In this document: positions 26,701 through 34,898 of the stretch, one piece after another | Layout: the number at the start of each line of letters is the position of its first letter | Position numbering within the stretch: position 1 is the stretch's first letter | NCBI RefSeq assembly: GCF_022919135.1 | Contig: NZ_CP095049.1 | Span: 2,670,501 to 2,734,500 of the forward strand | Reading direction: 5' to 3' | DNA length: 64,000 bases | DNA from: Hymenobacter cellulosivorans | GTDB taxonomy: Bacteria; Bacteroidota; Bacteroidia; Cytophagales; Hymenobacteraceae | The notes under the pieces: model-generated | Seen by the model: only the letters and a program-made list of their open reading frames with translations | Told to the model about the DNA's origin: nothing | Database searches by the model: none | Position numbers and translations under genes: made by a program

Positions 26701-27206
26701 GCCGTGAGCTTTTCCTGGTCGGGCGGGAAGCGGTCCAGGAGTTCGTTGAGCTTGTGGTATACAAAATCGACGGCCTGCTGGCGCACGCTCAGGCAGTCGC
26801 CGAGAAATACCTCGCGGTGTTCCTCGGCGCGGTTCTGATAGAGAAAGGTGAAAAAGAGCGTGCCAGCTGGCTTCTCGTCGGTTTCGGAGCCGCCGGCCGC
26901 GCACAAGCCCGTTACGGCCACGCACACGTCGGCCCCGATTTTCTTGTGCAAACCCATCACCATTTCGTTGGTCACCTGCTGCGACTCGGCCGTGTAGATT
27001 TCCAGGGTTTGCTTGCTTACACCCAACAGCTTGTGCTTAGCCTCGGGGTGGTAGGTTACGATGGAGCCCAGCAGCACACTGCTCACGCCCTGGGCTTCCA
27101 CCAGGCCCGAGGGCAGCATCCCGGCCGTGCAGCTTTCGGCAAAAGCCAGGGTGAGCTTGTATTGAATAAAGCGCTTTACGAGGGCAGATATTTCAGCTTG
27201 TTTCAT
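26697..27206 (-). CDS. pncC: CinA C-terminal domain protein, nicotinamide-nucleotide amidohydrolase
   Basis: 169-residue stand-alone PncC/CinA-C domain. It deamidates nicotinamide mononucleotide to nicotinate mononucleotide, recycling the by-product of NAD-dependent DNA ligase. The catalytic Ser motif is clear in LTLAFAESCTAG (residues 18-29), and VTYHPEAKHKLLGVS and EMVMGLHKKIGADVCVAVTG follow in the expected order. The glycine loop reads GLCAAGGSETDEKPAGT, with Cys-Ala where many members have AGP-like residues. No CinA N-terminal MoeA-like domain is present. Cytoplasmic, single gene. Confidence 0.92.
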   Translation of the reverse strand: MKQAEISALVKRFIQYKLTLAFAESCTAGMLPSGLVEAQGVSSVLLGSIVTYHPEAKHKLLGVSKQTLEIYTAESQQVTNEMVMGLHKKIGADVCVAVTGLCAAGGSETDEKPAGTLFFTFLYQNRAEEHREVFLGDCLSVRQQAVDFVYHKLNELLDRFPPDQEKLTA

Positions 27207-27362
27207 AGGTCAGAAAGGGGCGGCTGAAACCCTATACTGCATTTTGGCCATTAGGTTAGGCGCGGCAAGGCTAAGCTCAACGATGAGTATAGTACAATAT
27301 GCTCGACGGTAGTAGCTTAACTCCAGACCAGCGCGGAGCTTACTTTAGCCCGCTTCTTGGGC

Positions 27363-28664
27363 TTACTCCTGCCGGTACACCACGCCTTGCTTCATCACAA
27401 AGCGCACCTGCTGCATCACCTTAATATCCTGGGTTGGGTCGCCGTCTACGGCTACTACGTCGGCCAGCTTGCCGGCTTCCAGGGTGCCCAGGTTTTCGGT
27501 TTGGTTGAGCAGCTCGGCCGCCGAAACTGTGGCCGCGCGCAGCGCCTCGTAGGCCGGCATCCCAGCTTCTACCATGTACTGAAACTCCAGGGCATTCACC
27601 CCATGGCGGTACACGGAAGCGTCGGTGCCAAACGCAATTTTCACCCCGGCCTTATAGGCTTTGCCGAAGGTTGTTTGGAGCTTGGGACCAATAGCCAACG
27701 CCTTGGGCGTCACCAGGGGCGGGTAGTAGTTCGGAATCTTGGCCGAATCGGCCACCGACTTGCCCGCCGTGATGGTCGGCACGTACCAGGTTCCGAACTT
27801 CTTCATCAGCTTCATCGTCTCGTCGTCCATCAGGGTGCCGTGCTCAATACTGGTCACGCCGGCCCGAATGGCCCGCTTCATGCCCTCGGCCCCGTGGGCG
27901 TGGCAGGCTACTTTCAAACCCAAATCCCGCGCCGTTTCTACCACGGCCTTTATTTCTTCCTCGGTCATTTGGGCGCTGCTGCCATCTTTGGCCACGCTGA
28001 GCACCCCGCCGGTAGAGGCAATCTTAATCAAATCGGCGCCGCGCTTGTACTGCTCGCGCACGGCCTGCCGGCACTGCTCCGGGCCGTTAGCTACGCCGTC
28101 GGCCGGGCCGGGTACGCCCATTAGGTCCTGGCGGTAACCATTGGTGGGGTCCATGTGGCCGCCGGTACCCGATATGGCTTTGCCGACGGTAAACACGCGT
28201 GGGCCCACTACTTGGCCGCGGTTCACGGCGTTGCGCAGGGCCACATTCACGCCCGAGCCGCCCAGGTCGCGCACGGTGGTAAAGCCGGCCAGCAGGGTTT
28301 TGCGAGCGTGGTCGAGGGAGCCGAAAGCCACGTCGGCCGGGTTTTCGGTCAGCTCCTTCAGAAAGCCGTCCTTGCTGGTCTCACCTTCCAGATGCACGTG
28401 GCAGTCAATGAGGCCGGGCAGCACGGTCTTGTTTTTCAGGTCGATGACCTTGTCGGTGCCGCTGCCGGTGGTGTAGCCGCGCTCCACGGCCACCACCCGG
28501 CCCTTTTCCACCACAATGGTCATTTCGGTCTGGGGCTGGGCCTTGGCGGCGCGCATGTCCAGCAGGCGGCCGCAGTGCAGGTAGGTTTTCTGGGCCCAGG
28601 CCGGAGCCACAGGCAAAGCGCAAAGAAGGAAAGCAGTGAGCGTAACGCGGGTAGAAAGCAGCAT
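27363..28664 (-). CDS. exported amidohydrolase (imidazolonepropionase-like)
   Basis: 433-residue metal-dependent hydrolase of the amidohydrolase superfamily with a signal peptide (AFLLCALPVAPAWAQ). The family motifs are in order: GLIDCHVHLEG (HxH near residue 90), GADLIKIASTGG (Lys region), GLKVACHAHGAEGM, IEHGTLMDDE and AFGTDASVYRHGVN (terminal Asp). The C-terminal TLEAGKLADVVAVDGDP is the usual rejoining of the small beta domain. Export suggests hydrolysis of small cyclic amides or prolidase-like substrates in the periplasm; members of this subgroup are often annotated Xaa-Pro dipeptidase without proof. Transcribed alone. Confidence 0.93.
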   Translation of the reverse strand: MLLSTRVTLTAFLLCALPVAPAWAQKTYLHCGRLLDMRAAKAQPQTEMTIVVEKGRVVAVERGYTTGSGTDKVIDLKNKTVLPGLIDCHVHLEGETSKDGFLKELTENPADVAFGSLDHARKTLLAGFTTVRDLGGSGVNVALRNAVNRGQVVGPRVFTVGKAISGTGGHMDPTNGYRQDLMGVPGPADGVANGPEQCRQAVREQYKRGADLIKIASTGGVLSVAKDGSSAQMTEEEIKAVVETARDLGLKVACHAHGAEGMKRAIRAGVTSIEHGTLMDDETMKLMKKFGTWYVPTITAGKSVADSAKIPNYYPPLVTPKALAIGPKLQTTFGKAYKAGVKIAFGTDASVYRHGVNALEFQYMVEAGMPAYEALRAATVSAAELLNQTENLGTLEAGKLADVVAVDGDPTQDIKVMQQVRFVMKQGVVYRQE

Positions 28665-28810
28665 GGTTGAGGAAATGGGCGTGAATCGGGGCAGTAAGGT
28701 ACAACATAGAAAAACGCTGCATGCCGCCTAAATCCGCCGGAATCCGTACCTTGACAGCGGCCTTATTTAGGAGGCCAGTTATTCACGTACTCTACTCTTT
28801 CTCCATCCTC

Positions 28811-29071
28811 ATGGCCACTCACGAAGAATTCGAAGCCGCCGCCGCCCGCGCCCAGCAACTGCCCTCTAAGCCCAACAACATGGTGCTGCTCCAGCTCTAT
28901 GCCCTCTACAAACAAGCATCCGAAGGCGACGTATCCGGCGACCGGCCCGGTGGCTTCGACTTCAAAGGCATAGCCAAATACGATGCCTGGGCCAGCCTCA
29001 GCGGCAAAAGCAAAGACGCTGCCCGCCAGGAATACGTGGAGCTGGTAAACTCCCTATTCCAGGGCGCCTAA
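28811..29071 (+). CDS. acyl-CoA-binding protein (ACBP)
   Basis: 86-residue four-helix acyl-CoA-binding protein, the standard length. FEAAAARAQQLPSKPNNMVLLQLYALYKQASEGD is the classic first half with the YALYKQA helix, and FKGIAKYDAWASLSGKSKDAARQEYVELV is the second with the Lys and Tyr that touch the CoA phosphate. It buffers acyl-CoA esters in the cytoplasm. A longer opening from 28721 is not conserved in character. TACCTTGA at 28747-28754 is a near-consensus -7 box. Repeat copy B follows the stop. Confidence 0.95.
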   Translation: MATHEEFEAAAARAQQLPSKPNNMVLLQLYALYKQASEGDVSGDRPGGFDFKGIAKYDAWASLSGKSKDAARQEYVELVNSLFQGA

Positions 29072-29093
29072 GTTTCATGTCAGAAGGAAACGA

Positions 29094-29222
29094 GTCATTA
29101 CGAGCGAAGCACTCCGTTCTCTGAGATGTAGAAAGCCCTCAATCGTTGTTACGGTTGAGGGCTTTTCGGTAAAAGGGCATTTGTCACCAGCAGAAGACGG
29201 GTTGCTTCGCTTCCGCAATGAC
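29094..29222. repeat. dispersed inverted-end element, copy B
   Basis: About 129 bases directly 3' of the ACBP gene. Ends are an imperfect inverted repeat (GTCATTACGAGCGAAGCA against CGCTTCCGCAATGAC) with a central hairpin at 29131-29167. Same plan as the elements at 22213, 36879 and 42459, with end words close to copy A. Confidence 0.7.
29131..29167. terminator. terminator inside repeat copy B
   Basis: Stem GAAAGCCCTCAA pairing with TTGAGGGCTTTTC around a loop of about 12 bases, ending in T4. Serves the ACBP gene. Confidence 0.7.
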
Positions 29223-29236
29223 ACGTCTTTGGTGTA

Positions 29237-29461
29237 TTAGCTCACTTTGGGAGCGGGCAGGTCGAAGGCTTCGGCGTTGTGTTCGAAGTGGCCTTTGTGT
29301 GAACCGTCGCAGAAGGGCTTGTTCTTCGACAGGCCGCAGCGGCAGATGCTGATTCGTTCCCGGCCGGCCAGGCCGTAGGGCTGCCCCTGGGCGTCTACGA
29401 GTTCGAAATCACCCTCCACGCGCAGGGAGCCGTTGCTGAGTACAGTTAGTTTGGTAGCCAT
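29237..29461 (-). CDS. CDGSH iron-sulfur domain protein
   Basis: 74-residue protein with one CDGSH zinc-finger-type motif that binds a 2Fe-2S cluster through three Cys and one His: CRCGLSKNKPFCDGSH at residues about 40-55. The N-terminal part (KLTVLSNGSLRVEGDFEL) is a beta region seen in bacterial stand-alone CDGSH proteins. Roles proposed for the family are redox sensing and electron transfer. Cytoplasmic. Convergent with the ACBP gene across repeat copy B. Confidence 0.95.
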   Translation of the reverse strand: MATKLTVLSNGSLRVEGDFELVDAQGQPYGLAGRERISICRCGLSKNKPFCDGSHKGHFEHNAEAFDLPAPKVS

Positions 29462-29509
29462 GTGGTTAAAGTCAAGAAGTGAGGCGAAATTGAGGAGCGG
29501 GGCAGGCGC

Positions 29510-30013
29510 TTAGTCGAGGCAGGAGCGGCCGGCGCACGACAGCGGCGTGTACGTGGCCGAGAGAATCGTCCAAGCGTTATTCTCGAACTTCCACATCAGC
29601 CAGTACTTACCAATAATGCGGTTTTTGGTTTTATCCTGAGTGTCAGTCCAGGCTTGGGCCCATTCGCCGGTTTCGTAGGCCAGCTGCCCTTGGTCGCTAA
29701 GCTCCACGTTCATCGTGCGGTTCATCCAGGTTACGTCGGGGCGTTGGCGGAAGCGGCTGCGGAACCACTGGCGGGCCGCAGCCTCGCTGCTACGGCTGCC
29801 GCTGGCGGTGCTTACCACGATGCCCGGGTTAAACAAACCGTAGAAAGCCGTGGTGTCGCGGCTGTTGAAGGCGCGGTTCCAGGTTTCGCTCCGGGTTTTG
29901 ATCAGCTCCAGGTGTTTCTGCTTAAGAATCTGACCGAAGCTGAGCTGGCTGACGAGCAGCAGGGACGCTACGCCCAGCAAACGGCGCAGCGGCAAAAAAG
30001 TAGAAAGGCCCAT
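29510..30013 (-). CDS. exported NTF2-like/DUF4440-type protein
   Basis: 167-residue secreted protein. Signal peptide at residues 8-28 (LLGVASLLLVSQLSFGQ), then a SnoaL/NTF2-like cone fold suggested by LIKTRSETWNRAFNSRDTTAFYGLF, YETGEWAQAW and YWLMWKFENNAWTILSATYTP. Two Cys near the C-terminus (CAGRSC) could form a disulfide. Proteins of this kind bind or hydrolyse small molecules, but no active site can be named. The start at 30013 is chosen because upstream in-frame residues are not signal-like. The GNAT gene stop lies 39 bases upstream on the same strand. Confidence 0.8.
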   Translation of the reverse strand: MGLSTFLPLRRLLGVASLLLVSQLSFGQILKQKHLELIKTRSETWNRAFNSRDTTAFYGLFNPGIVVSTASGSRSSEAAARQWFRSRFRQRPDVTWMNRTMNVELSDQGQLAYETGEWAQAWTDTQDKTKNRIIGKYWLMWKFENNAWTILSATYTPLSCAGRSCLD

Positions 30014-30051
30014 GCGGGTACGGAGTTGGATGAAGGCAAAAGACAGCGCAA

Positions 30052-30570
30052 TTACGCCAGTTCTTTGCGCATTACGTAGTCGTTCATCCAATAAGGCCCG
30101 ATGGCAATGTCCTCCTCACGGTGGCGCTGGAAGCCCAGGCGCTCGTAGAACGAAATGGCCGGGTTGTGGCGGTTCACATTCAGCTCCAGGGTTTTGCCCC
30201 CAATCTGGCGGGTGGCTTCCTCGACGGCCTCAATCAGCTTTTGGCCCAGACGCTGCCCCTGGTGGGAGGGCAGAATATAAATCTTGTGCAGCTTGAACAC
30301 CTCGTCGCCGGCGGGCAAGCGGGAGAAGGACGCATAGCCGGCCGGGTGGCCTTCGGCGTAGAGCAGCAGAAAGGTATGCCCATCCTCGCTCATCTGACGC
30401 TGCAGAGAGGTCGGCGTGTAAATCACGCGGTACATATACTCAATCTGGTCCTTCGAGATAATGAAGCGGTAGGTCGGCTCCCAGGTGGCTTCGGCCAGCT
30501 GAATAATCGTCGGAATATCGGCCAGCGTGGCGGGCTGAATGGTAATAGCTGATGGAATGGAAGCGGACAT
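30052..30570 (-). CDS. GNAT-family N-acetyltransferase
   Basis: 172-residue acetyltransferase of the GCN5-related family, transferring acetyl from acetyl-CoA to an amine. Motif A is IYILPSHQGQRLGQKLIEAVE with the Q/R-x-x-G-x-G/A pyrophosphate loop; ELNVNRHNPAISFYERLGFQRHRE is motif B with the typical Asn and Tyr. The substrate is unknown. ATG at 30570 is chosen over the upstream start six codons earlier. Probably in one transcript with the downstream NTF2-like gene. Confidence 0.93.
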   Translation of the reverse strand: MSASIPSAITIQPATLADIPTIIQLAEATWEPTYRFIISKDQIEYMYRVIYTPTSLQRQMSEDGHTFLLLYAEGHPAGYASFSRLPAGDEVFKLHKIYILPSHQGQRLGQKLIEAVEEATRQIGGKTLELNVNRHNPAISFYERLGFQRHREEDIAIGPYWMNDYVMRKELA

Positions 30571-30708
30571 AAGGTGCAAAAACGGCATTTTTTAGCGAAA
30601 AAACGAACCCCGACAGCTCCGAACCACGTTTTGGGCCAGAAATTGCCAGTGAACACACGACGGCCACCCGGCCCGACGTTTGTATTTTTTCGCCCTGTAC
30701 CCTGCCTT

Positions 30709-31371
30709 ATGAAACGATTCGTGCTTCCGCTCAGCTTCGTGGTAGCTGCCTTTAGTGCTACCACACTGGATGCCTCGGCCCAGCAAAAATCTACTCCGGC
30801 CAAGAAGCCCGCCGCTTCCACGCCCTCGGCCATCGAGCGGGATTTGGACGTGTTCAGCGACTGGGTAAACGACAAGCTGGACCGCGCCGAAGTAGGCGTC
30901 CGCCGCGAATTACCCCGCATAAAAGAAGATTTTGACCGCCAGAGCAAGCGCCTCGACCGGGCCGTCGACAGCCTGTCGAACCAGTCGAAGCGGGAATACA
31001 ACACCCAGAAGAAGCGCTACCAAAACTGGGAATCCAAGCAGGATAGCCTGGATGCGGCTGCTCGGGAGCCTGAAACGGCCAGCACTGCCCAGCGCCGCCT
31101 GCTCAACGAAACCGTAACCATCAGTCGGGCCCGGGCCAACGAGCTGCCCGAGCTGTACTTGCACCTGCTGGAAAACACCCGGGCCCAGCGCCAGGGCTGG
31201 ACCCAGGCCGACTGGAGCGCCGCCAGCGCCGTCATGGACCGGCTGAATGCCCGCTATGAGCAGGTGCGCGAACAGCTACCCCTGGAGGAGCGGGTCCGCA
31301 TCCGCTCGATGCAGGGCGAGTTTCGCACCCTGGAGAAGGCCCGCAACGTGAAGGATATCATGCGCGAGTAA
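30709..31371 (+). CDS. hypothetical exported coiled-coil protein
   Basis: 220-residue protein with a signal peptide (FVLPLSFVVAAFSATTLDASAQQ) and a Lys/Pro-rich linker. The rest is highly charged and helical: DFDRQSKRLDRAVDSLSNQSKREYNTQ and KKRYQNWESKQDSLDAA look like coiled coil, followed by another helical stretch ending MQGEFRTLEKARNVKDIM. No enzymatic motif. Perhaps a periplasmic structural or stress protein. TATTTTTT at 30683-30690 next to TTTG is an imperfect promoter candidate. Followed by the hairpin at 31396-31426. Confidence 0.8.
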   Translation: MKRFVLPLSFVVAAFSATTLDASAQQKSTPAKKPAASTPSAIERDLDVFSDWVNDKLDRAEVGVRRELPRIKEDFDRQSKRLDRAVDSLSNQSKREYNTQKKRYQNWESKQDSLDAAAREPETASTAQRRLLNETVTISRARANELPELYLHLLENTRAQRQGWTQADWSAASAVMDRLNARYEQVREQLPLEERVRIRSMQGEFRTLEKARNVKDIMRE

Positions 31372-31395
31372 TTTCCGGTGAATATATTTTGAGCT

Positions 31396-31426
31396 AAAAC
31401 GGCACCCGTTACCTGGGTGCCGTTTT
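31396..31426. terminator. bidirectional terminator between convergent genes
   Basis: Perfect 12-base stem (AAAACGGCACCC with GGGTGCCGTTTT) and a 7-base loop, A and T runs at both sides; serves the coiled-coil gene and the STAS-like gene. Confidence 0.9.
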
Positions 31427-31431
31427 GCTTT

Positions 31432-31875
31432 TCAGGCCGCTACGCGCTGCCGACGCAGCCATTCCAGGGCGGTATCTACGTCGTAGAAAAGCTGAATTGG
31501 GAGCTGTTTGCCCACACGCTCGGCAAATTCGAGGCTGATAATCTGGTTCTGCATGTCGGGCGAAAAGACGTAGGCGAAGGCACGCAGGCCGTCGTGCAGG
31601 GCCGCCGGCAGCCATTCGTACTCCAGCCAGGCCAGCGCTTCCGACCATTCGCCGGTGGAGTCGGTTTTGTCGTTGAGCAGCAGCGGACAGCGGTACTGTG
31701 CCTGGATGGGGCCGGCGGCCTTGGCTACCTGAATGACTTCGGGGCCGGTGATATTCCCCGTCCAGCTAATGTAGAGTAGTTGTTGCTCAGGATATACCCG
31801 AAAAGAGGCAATGGGCCGGCCGTACGCATCAGTAACGGTTCCCAGATCAGTGCAGAGAGTAGAGAGGGGAGGCAT
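31432..31875 (-). CDS. STAS/SpoIIAA-like hypothetical protein
   Basis: 147-residue cytoplasmic protein, similar in layout to the one at 4793-5209. SFRVYPEQQLLYISWTGNI is the opening strand pair, VAKAAGPIQAQYRCPLLLNDK the central helix and strand with an Asp-Lys, and FYDVDTALEWLRRQ the terminal helix. The pattern suggests a SpoIIAA/STAS-like fold that may read a partner's state, but no kinase or phosphatase is nearby. Convergent with the coiled-coil gene. Confidence 0.7.
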   Translation of the reverse strand: MPPLSTLCTDLGTVTDAYGRPIASFRVYPEQQLLYISWTGNITGPEVIQVAKAAGPIQAQYRCPLLLNDKTDSTGEWSEALAWLEYEWLPAALHDGLRAFAYVFSPDMQNQIISLEFAERVGKQLPIQLFYDVDTALEWLRRQRVAA

Positions 31876-32079
31876 CGGCAGTCAGAACGGATGGGCAGAA
31901 GGTAAAAACGGCAAGCACAACAGCGGGCCGGACAACCTACGTACAAAGCGCGCAACTGGCTTTCGGTGGGGTAAAGCGTTGCCGAAAAAGCACGCAGCTA
32001 GGAAGATACATTATTTTGCTCAGGAAAACTAGCGTATTGTTGAGCCCGATTTGGGTGCGGTCAGTTGGCAGGTTTCCGC

Positions 32080-32087
32080 TACTTTTG
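32080..32087 (+). promoter_or_regulatory. -7 promoter box of the deoxynucleoside kinase gene
   Basis: Perfect TACTTTTG matching TAnnTTTG, 37 bases before the ATG. No convincing -33 box at the usual distance. Confidence 0.55.
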
Positions 32088-32124
32088 TAGCCACTTTTTT
32101 CGTTTCGCTACCTGCACCCCGCTC

Positions 32125-32748
32125 ATGCATATTGCAATCGTCGGCAACATTGGCGCCGGCAAGACCACGCTGGCTAATAAACTGGCGCATCACTTCAACT
32201 GGGAGGTTTTCCTGGAGGATGTCGACCACAATCCCTACCTGAAGGACTTCTACGACGACATGCCGCGCTGGGCGTTTCACCTGCAGGTGTACTTCCTCAA
32301 CAGCCGTTTTCGCCAGACCCAGCACATCAAAAAGCTGCAGAGCGCCAGCAAAGGCGTGATTCAGGACCGTACCATCTACGAGGATGCCCACATCTTCGCG
32401 GCCAACCTGCACGAGTCGGGCCTGATGAGCGAGCGGGACTACCAGAACTACCTGGCCCTGTTCGAGTCGATGATCAGCATGGTGGACCCACCCGACCTGC
32501 TGCTCTACCTCAAAGCCGATTTGCCCAAGCTCATTCAGCAGATCGACAAGCGCAACCGCGACTACGAGAACAACATCAAGATTGAGTATCTCAAAAACCT
32601 GAACGAGCACTACGAGAAGTGGATCAGCAACTACAAGGCTGGCAAGCTGCTGATTGTGGACGTCAATAACCTCGACTACGTCAATAATCCGGAGGATTTG
32701 GGCGTTATTATCGAAAAGATTAACAGCACCTTGTTCGGTCTGTTCTAA
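32125..32748 (+). CDS. deoxynucleoside kinase (dGK/dAK type)
   Basis: 207-residue kinase that phosphorylates deoxynucleosides in the salvage pathway. The P-loop is AIVGNIGAGKTTLANKLA (residues 4-21), then a substrate Glu in VFLEDVDHNPYL, the DRTIYEDAHIF motif equivalent to the family's DRS loop, and LLLYLKADLPKLIQQIDKRNRDYE containing the Arg-rich lid. Length and order match bacterial dGK/dAK-like enzymes. ATG at 32125 places the P-loop seven residues in; the longer upstream opening is unlikely. Preceded by a perfect -7 box and followed by a strong terminator. Confidence 0.95.
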   Translation: MHIAIVGNIGAGKTTLANKLAHHFNWEVFLEDVDHNPYLKDFYDDMPRWAFHLQVYFLNSRFRQTQHIKKLQSASKGVIQDRTIYEDAHIFAANLHESGLMSERDYQNYLALFESMISMVDPPDLLLYLKADLPKLIQQIDKRNRDYENNIKIEYLKNLNEHYEKWISNYKAGKLLIVDVNNLDYVNNPEDLGVIIEKINSTLFGLF

Positions 32749-32762
32749 GGTCTGCTTAGTAC

Positions 32763-32799
32763 GAAAAAGCCCCGTTGATGACCTCAACGGGGCTTTTTC
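32763..32799. terminator. bidirectional terminator
   Basis: Perfect 16-base stem with core GCCCCGTTGA, loop of 5 bases, A and T runs on both sides. Shared by the kinase gene and the convergent DUF2461 gene. Confidence 0.9.
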
Positions 32800-32820
32800 A
32801 TATCGTATTAGTCTGGCTTT

Positions 32821-33492
32821 CTACCCTTCGGCCATGACTTCGTTCAGGAACTGCACCCAGGGCTGGGCAGCCTGCCAGGCCTGGACGACGCGGTCCGCGA
32901 AGTCGGGGCGTAGCACTTCCTCGTCGGAAAAGGAGCGCCACACGAAGAAGCTTTTGAGCCGTAGCCACTCGATGTCGGGGTCGGTGCGGTCGTAGCCTTT
33001 CGGGGCCGTGCGCAGGCTCTGGCTCATGTCGAGGCCCGCGGGGAATTCGCGCAGCAGAGCCGGATTCTGGCGCAGATCATGGAAGGCATCGGGAGAGTAG
33101 TGGATTTCCTGGCGAATCCGGGCCAACTGGGAGGGTTCGGGCATCCAGCGTCCGGCGCCTACGTAGGTTTCACCGCCGGGCTCCACGGCTACGAAGTATC
33201 CGGCCCACGGACTGTGCCGTCCGCCGGGCTTCAGGCCCGAGCCCATGTGGCGCTTATAGGGCTCGTCGCTCTGTTGAAACCGGTCGTTTTTGTTGATGCG
33301 GAACATCACGTCGCCGGGGGTGAGGCCGGTCAGGCCCGGCTCGAAGCGCTGGCTGCGCTGGAGCAAATCGGCGGTGAGCTCCGTGAAAATGGCCCGGGCT
33401 TTATGATAGTCGCCACGGTGGGCATCCATCCAGGTTTTGTGGTTGTTGGCGGCTAAGTCGCGCAGAAAAGACAGCAGGAATTCTCGATTCAT
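32821..33492 (-). CDS. DUF2461 family protein
   Basis: 223-residue protein matching the conserved DUF2461 family (about 220 residues). Typical segments are FLRDLAANNHKTWMDAHRGDY at the start, GDVMFRINKNDRFQQSDEPYKRHMG and YFVAVEPGGETYVGAGRWMPEP, followed by LRTAPKGYDRTDPDIEWLRLKSF. The biochemical role of the family is unknown. No signal peptide. The ATG at 33492 fits the family N-terminus; nine further codons are possible upstream. Confidence 0.92.
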   Translation of the reverse strand: MNREFLLSFLRDLAANNHKTWMDAHRGDYHKARAIFTELTADLLQRSQRFEPGLTGLTPGDVMFRINKNDRFQQSDEPYKRHMGSGLKPGGRHSPWAGYFVAVEPGGETYVGAGRWMPEPSQLARIRQEIHYSPDAFHDLRQNPALLREFPAGLDMSQSLRTAPKGYDRTDPDIEWLRLKSFFVWRSFSDEEVLRPDFADRVVQAWQAAQPWVQFLNEVMAEG

Positions 33493-33593
33493 AGGTAAGC
33501 GTAACACCATAAAGCGCAAAAAGCCGCCCGGCGAGGCCGAAAAACCCTAAAAAAGCTGTTGAGGGGGCAAGGACTCCGAATTATAGATTTCTC

Positions 33594-33601
33594 TACCTTT
33601 G
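33594..33601 (+). promoter_or_regulatory. -7 promoter box of the RtcB-like gene
   Basis: Perfect TACCTTTG, 38 bases before the first ATG. No clear -33 element at 19 bases. Confidence 0.55.
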
Positions 33602-33638
33602 TAGCGGCCTATGCTGAGGCCCTCACCTTGCGCGCATT

Positions 33639-34739
33639 ATGCGGCTGCTTCCCGGCGCGCGTCCTTACAGCACAGTAGTATATCCTAAAGCAGACCCTGT
33701 GAAAACAGCCTACTTTACGGATCGTAGCGCCGTGGAGCAGAACGCGCTACAGTCCCTTCTCGCCTTCGAGGAAAACCAAAATATCGGGCCGATTGCCGTA
33801 TTCCCCGATATTCATTATTGCTCCGAACGTTCTATTCCGGTTGGGGTAGCCTTCCAAACAACCAAGGTTTTTTATCCGCTGGTAACTGGCAAGGATATGG
33901 GCTGCGGAGTGGCTTACCTGCGAATTCCCCGGCGGGAAATGTTGCGCCCCTTTGATAAAGCCAAGCACTACCGCGCTCTGGAGCGGGAAGTGCACCGCAT
34001 GACGGAAGAAGGGCTGGGCGGTGGAAACCACTTTCTGGCATTGGAAAAGTCGGCCGATTACCTCTACCTCATCGTGCATACCGGCAGCCGCAACCTGGGC
34101 ATTTATATGTACCAGCAGAATTGCCGCCTGTTGGAGCACTACAACCCCGGCCGGGAGTGGCTGCCCATTGAGCTGGCGACGCCGGATTATCGGCGGGAAT
34201 ACGAGCGGGTGCTGCGCTACGCGGCGAGCCGGCGGCAGGAATTTGTGTACAAAACCTACGATTTCCTGCAGCGCAACCAGTATGTGGAGGCTGGTAGCCC
34301 GGTTTTTGCCGACAGCTGCCACAATCTGCTGGAGTTCAGAGCCGACGGCGTAACCCACCGCAAGGGCAGCACGCAGCTGCTGCCGGAGGGCGAGGTCGTC
34401 ATCCCGCTTTCTATGAGTCGGGGCTCCCTGATTGTGAAGCCCAACCGCTGGAATCCGCTGGTAGAGCAGGCCCTGTGGAGCTGTGCGCACGGGGCGGGCC
34501 GCCACTACAGCCGTACCGACACCCTCAAGTTCTGGCACTCGCTCAAGAAAGCCGAGAAGGATGCCTACCGCCAACGCTTTCCGGAGCTGCTAAACCGGCA
34601 GGGCGACTTTGATAGCAGCATTCTGCAGGAATTCGACTTTGCTTACAAAGACTCCGCCGCGTTGCTGGCTACCCAGCCCCACCTGATCCGGTGCGACGAG
34701 ACGCAGCCCATTGCGACGGTGAAATTTACCGGCGTGTAG
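33639..34739 (+). CDS. rtcB: RtcB-like RNA ligase
   Basis: 366-residue protein of the RtcB family, which joins RNA 2',3'-cyclic phosphate or 3'-phosphate ends to 5'-hydroxyl ends using GTP and manganese. Visible motifs: FPDIHY, GKDMGCGVAYLR (metal Asp and Cys), LGGGNHF (His), VHTGSRNLG (His), SCHNLLE (His), HRKGST, SMSRGSLIV and SCAHGAGRHYSR with the guanylylated His. All key residues appear present. It is shorter than the common 400-480 residues. A GTG at 33699 is an alternative start that would remove 20 poorly conserved residues. No archease or RtcA gene is adjacent. Likely RNA repair. Confidence 0.93.
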   Translation: MRLLPGARPYSTVVYPKADPVKTAYFTDRSAVEQNALQSLLAFEENQNIGPIAVFPDIHYCSERSIPVGVAFQTTKVFYPLVTGKDMGCGVAYLRIPRREMLRPFDKAKHYRALEREVHRMTEEGLGGGNHFLALEKSADYLYLIVHTGSRNLGIYMYQQNCRLLEHYNPGREWLPIELATPDYRREYERVLRYAASRRQEFVYKTYDFLQRNQYVEAGSPVFADSCHNLLEFRADGVTHRKGSTQLLPEGEVVIPLSMSRGSLIVKPNRWNPLVEQALWSCAHGAGRHYSRTDTLKFWHSLKKAEKDAYRQRFPELLNRQGDFDSSILQEFDFAYKDSAALLATQPHLIRCDETQPIATVKFTGV

Positions 34740-34833
34740 GCGGTGGCCCTGCTGGTGAGCAAGACGCTGTTAGGTTAGCCAATTCTTTACCAAGCTTGAC
34801 CTACTACCAAGGCTGGCTTTTTTAAGGTTTCGC

Positions 34834-34869
34834 AAAAAGCCCCTGCAAACACTGTTTGCAGGGGCTTTT
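34834..34869. terminator. bidirectional terminator
   Basis: Stem AAAGCCCCTGCAAACA with TTTGCAGGGGCTTT and a 3-base loop, A and T runs at both sides, between the RtcB-like gene and the convergent DUF547 gene. Confidence 0.88.
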
Positions 34870-34898
34870 CAGACTGTGGGTAAGCGGAGCGTGCTGCT

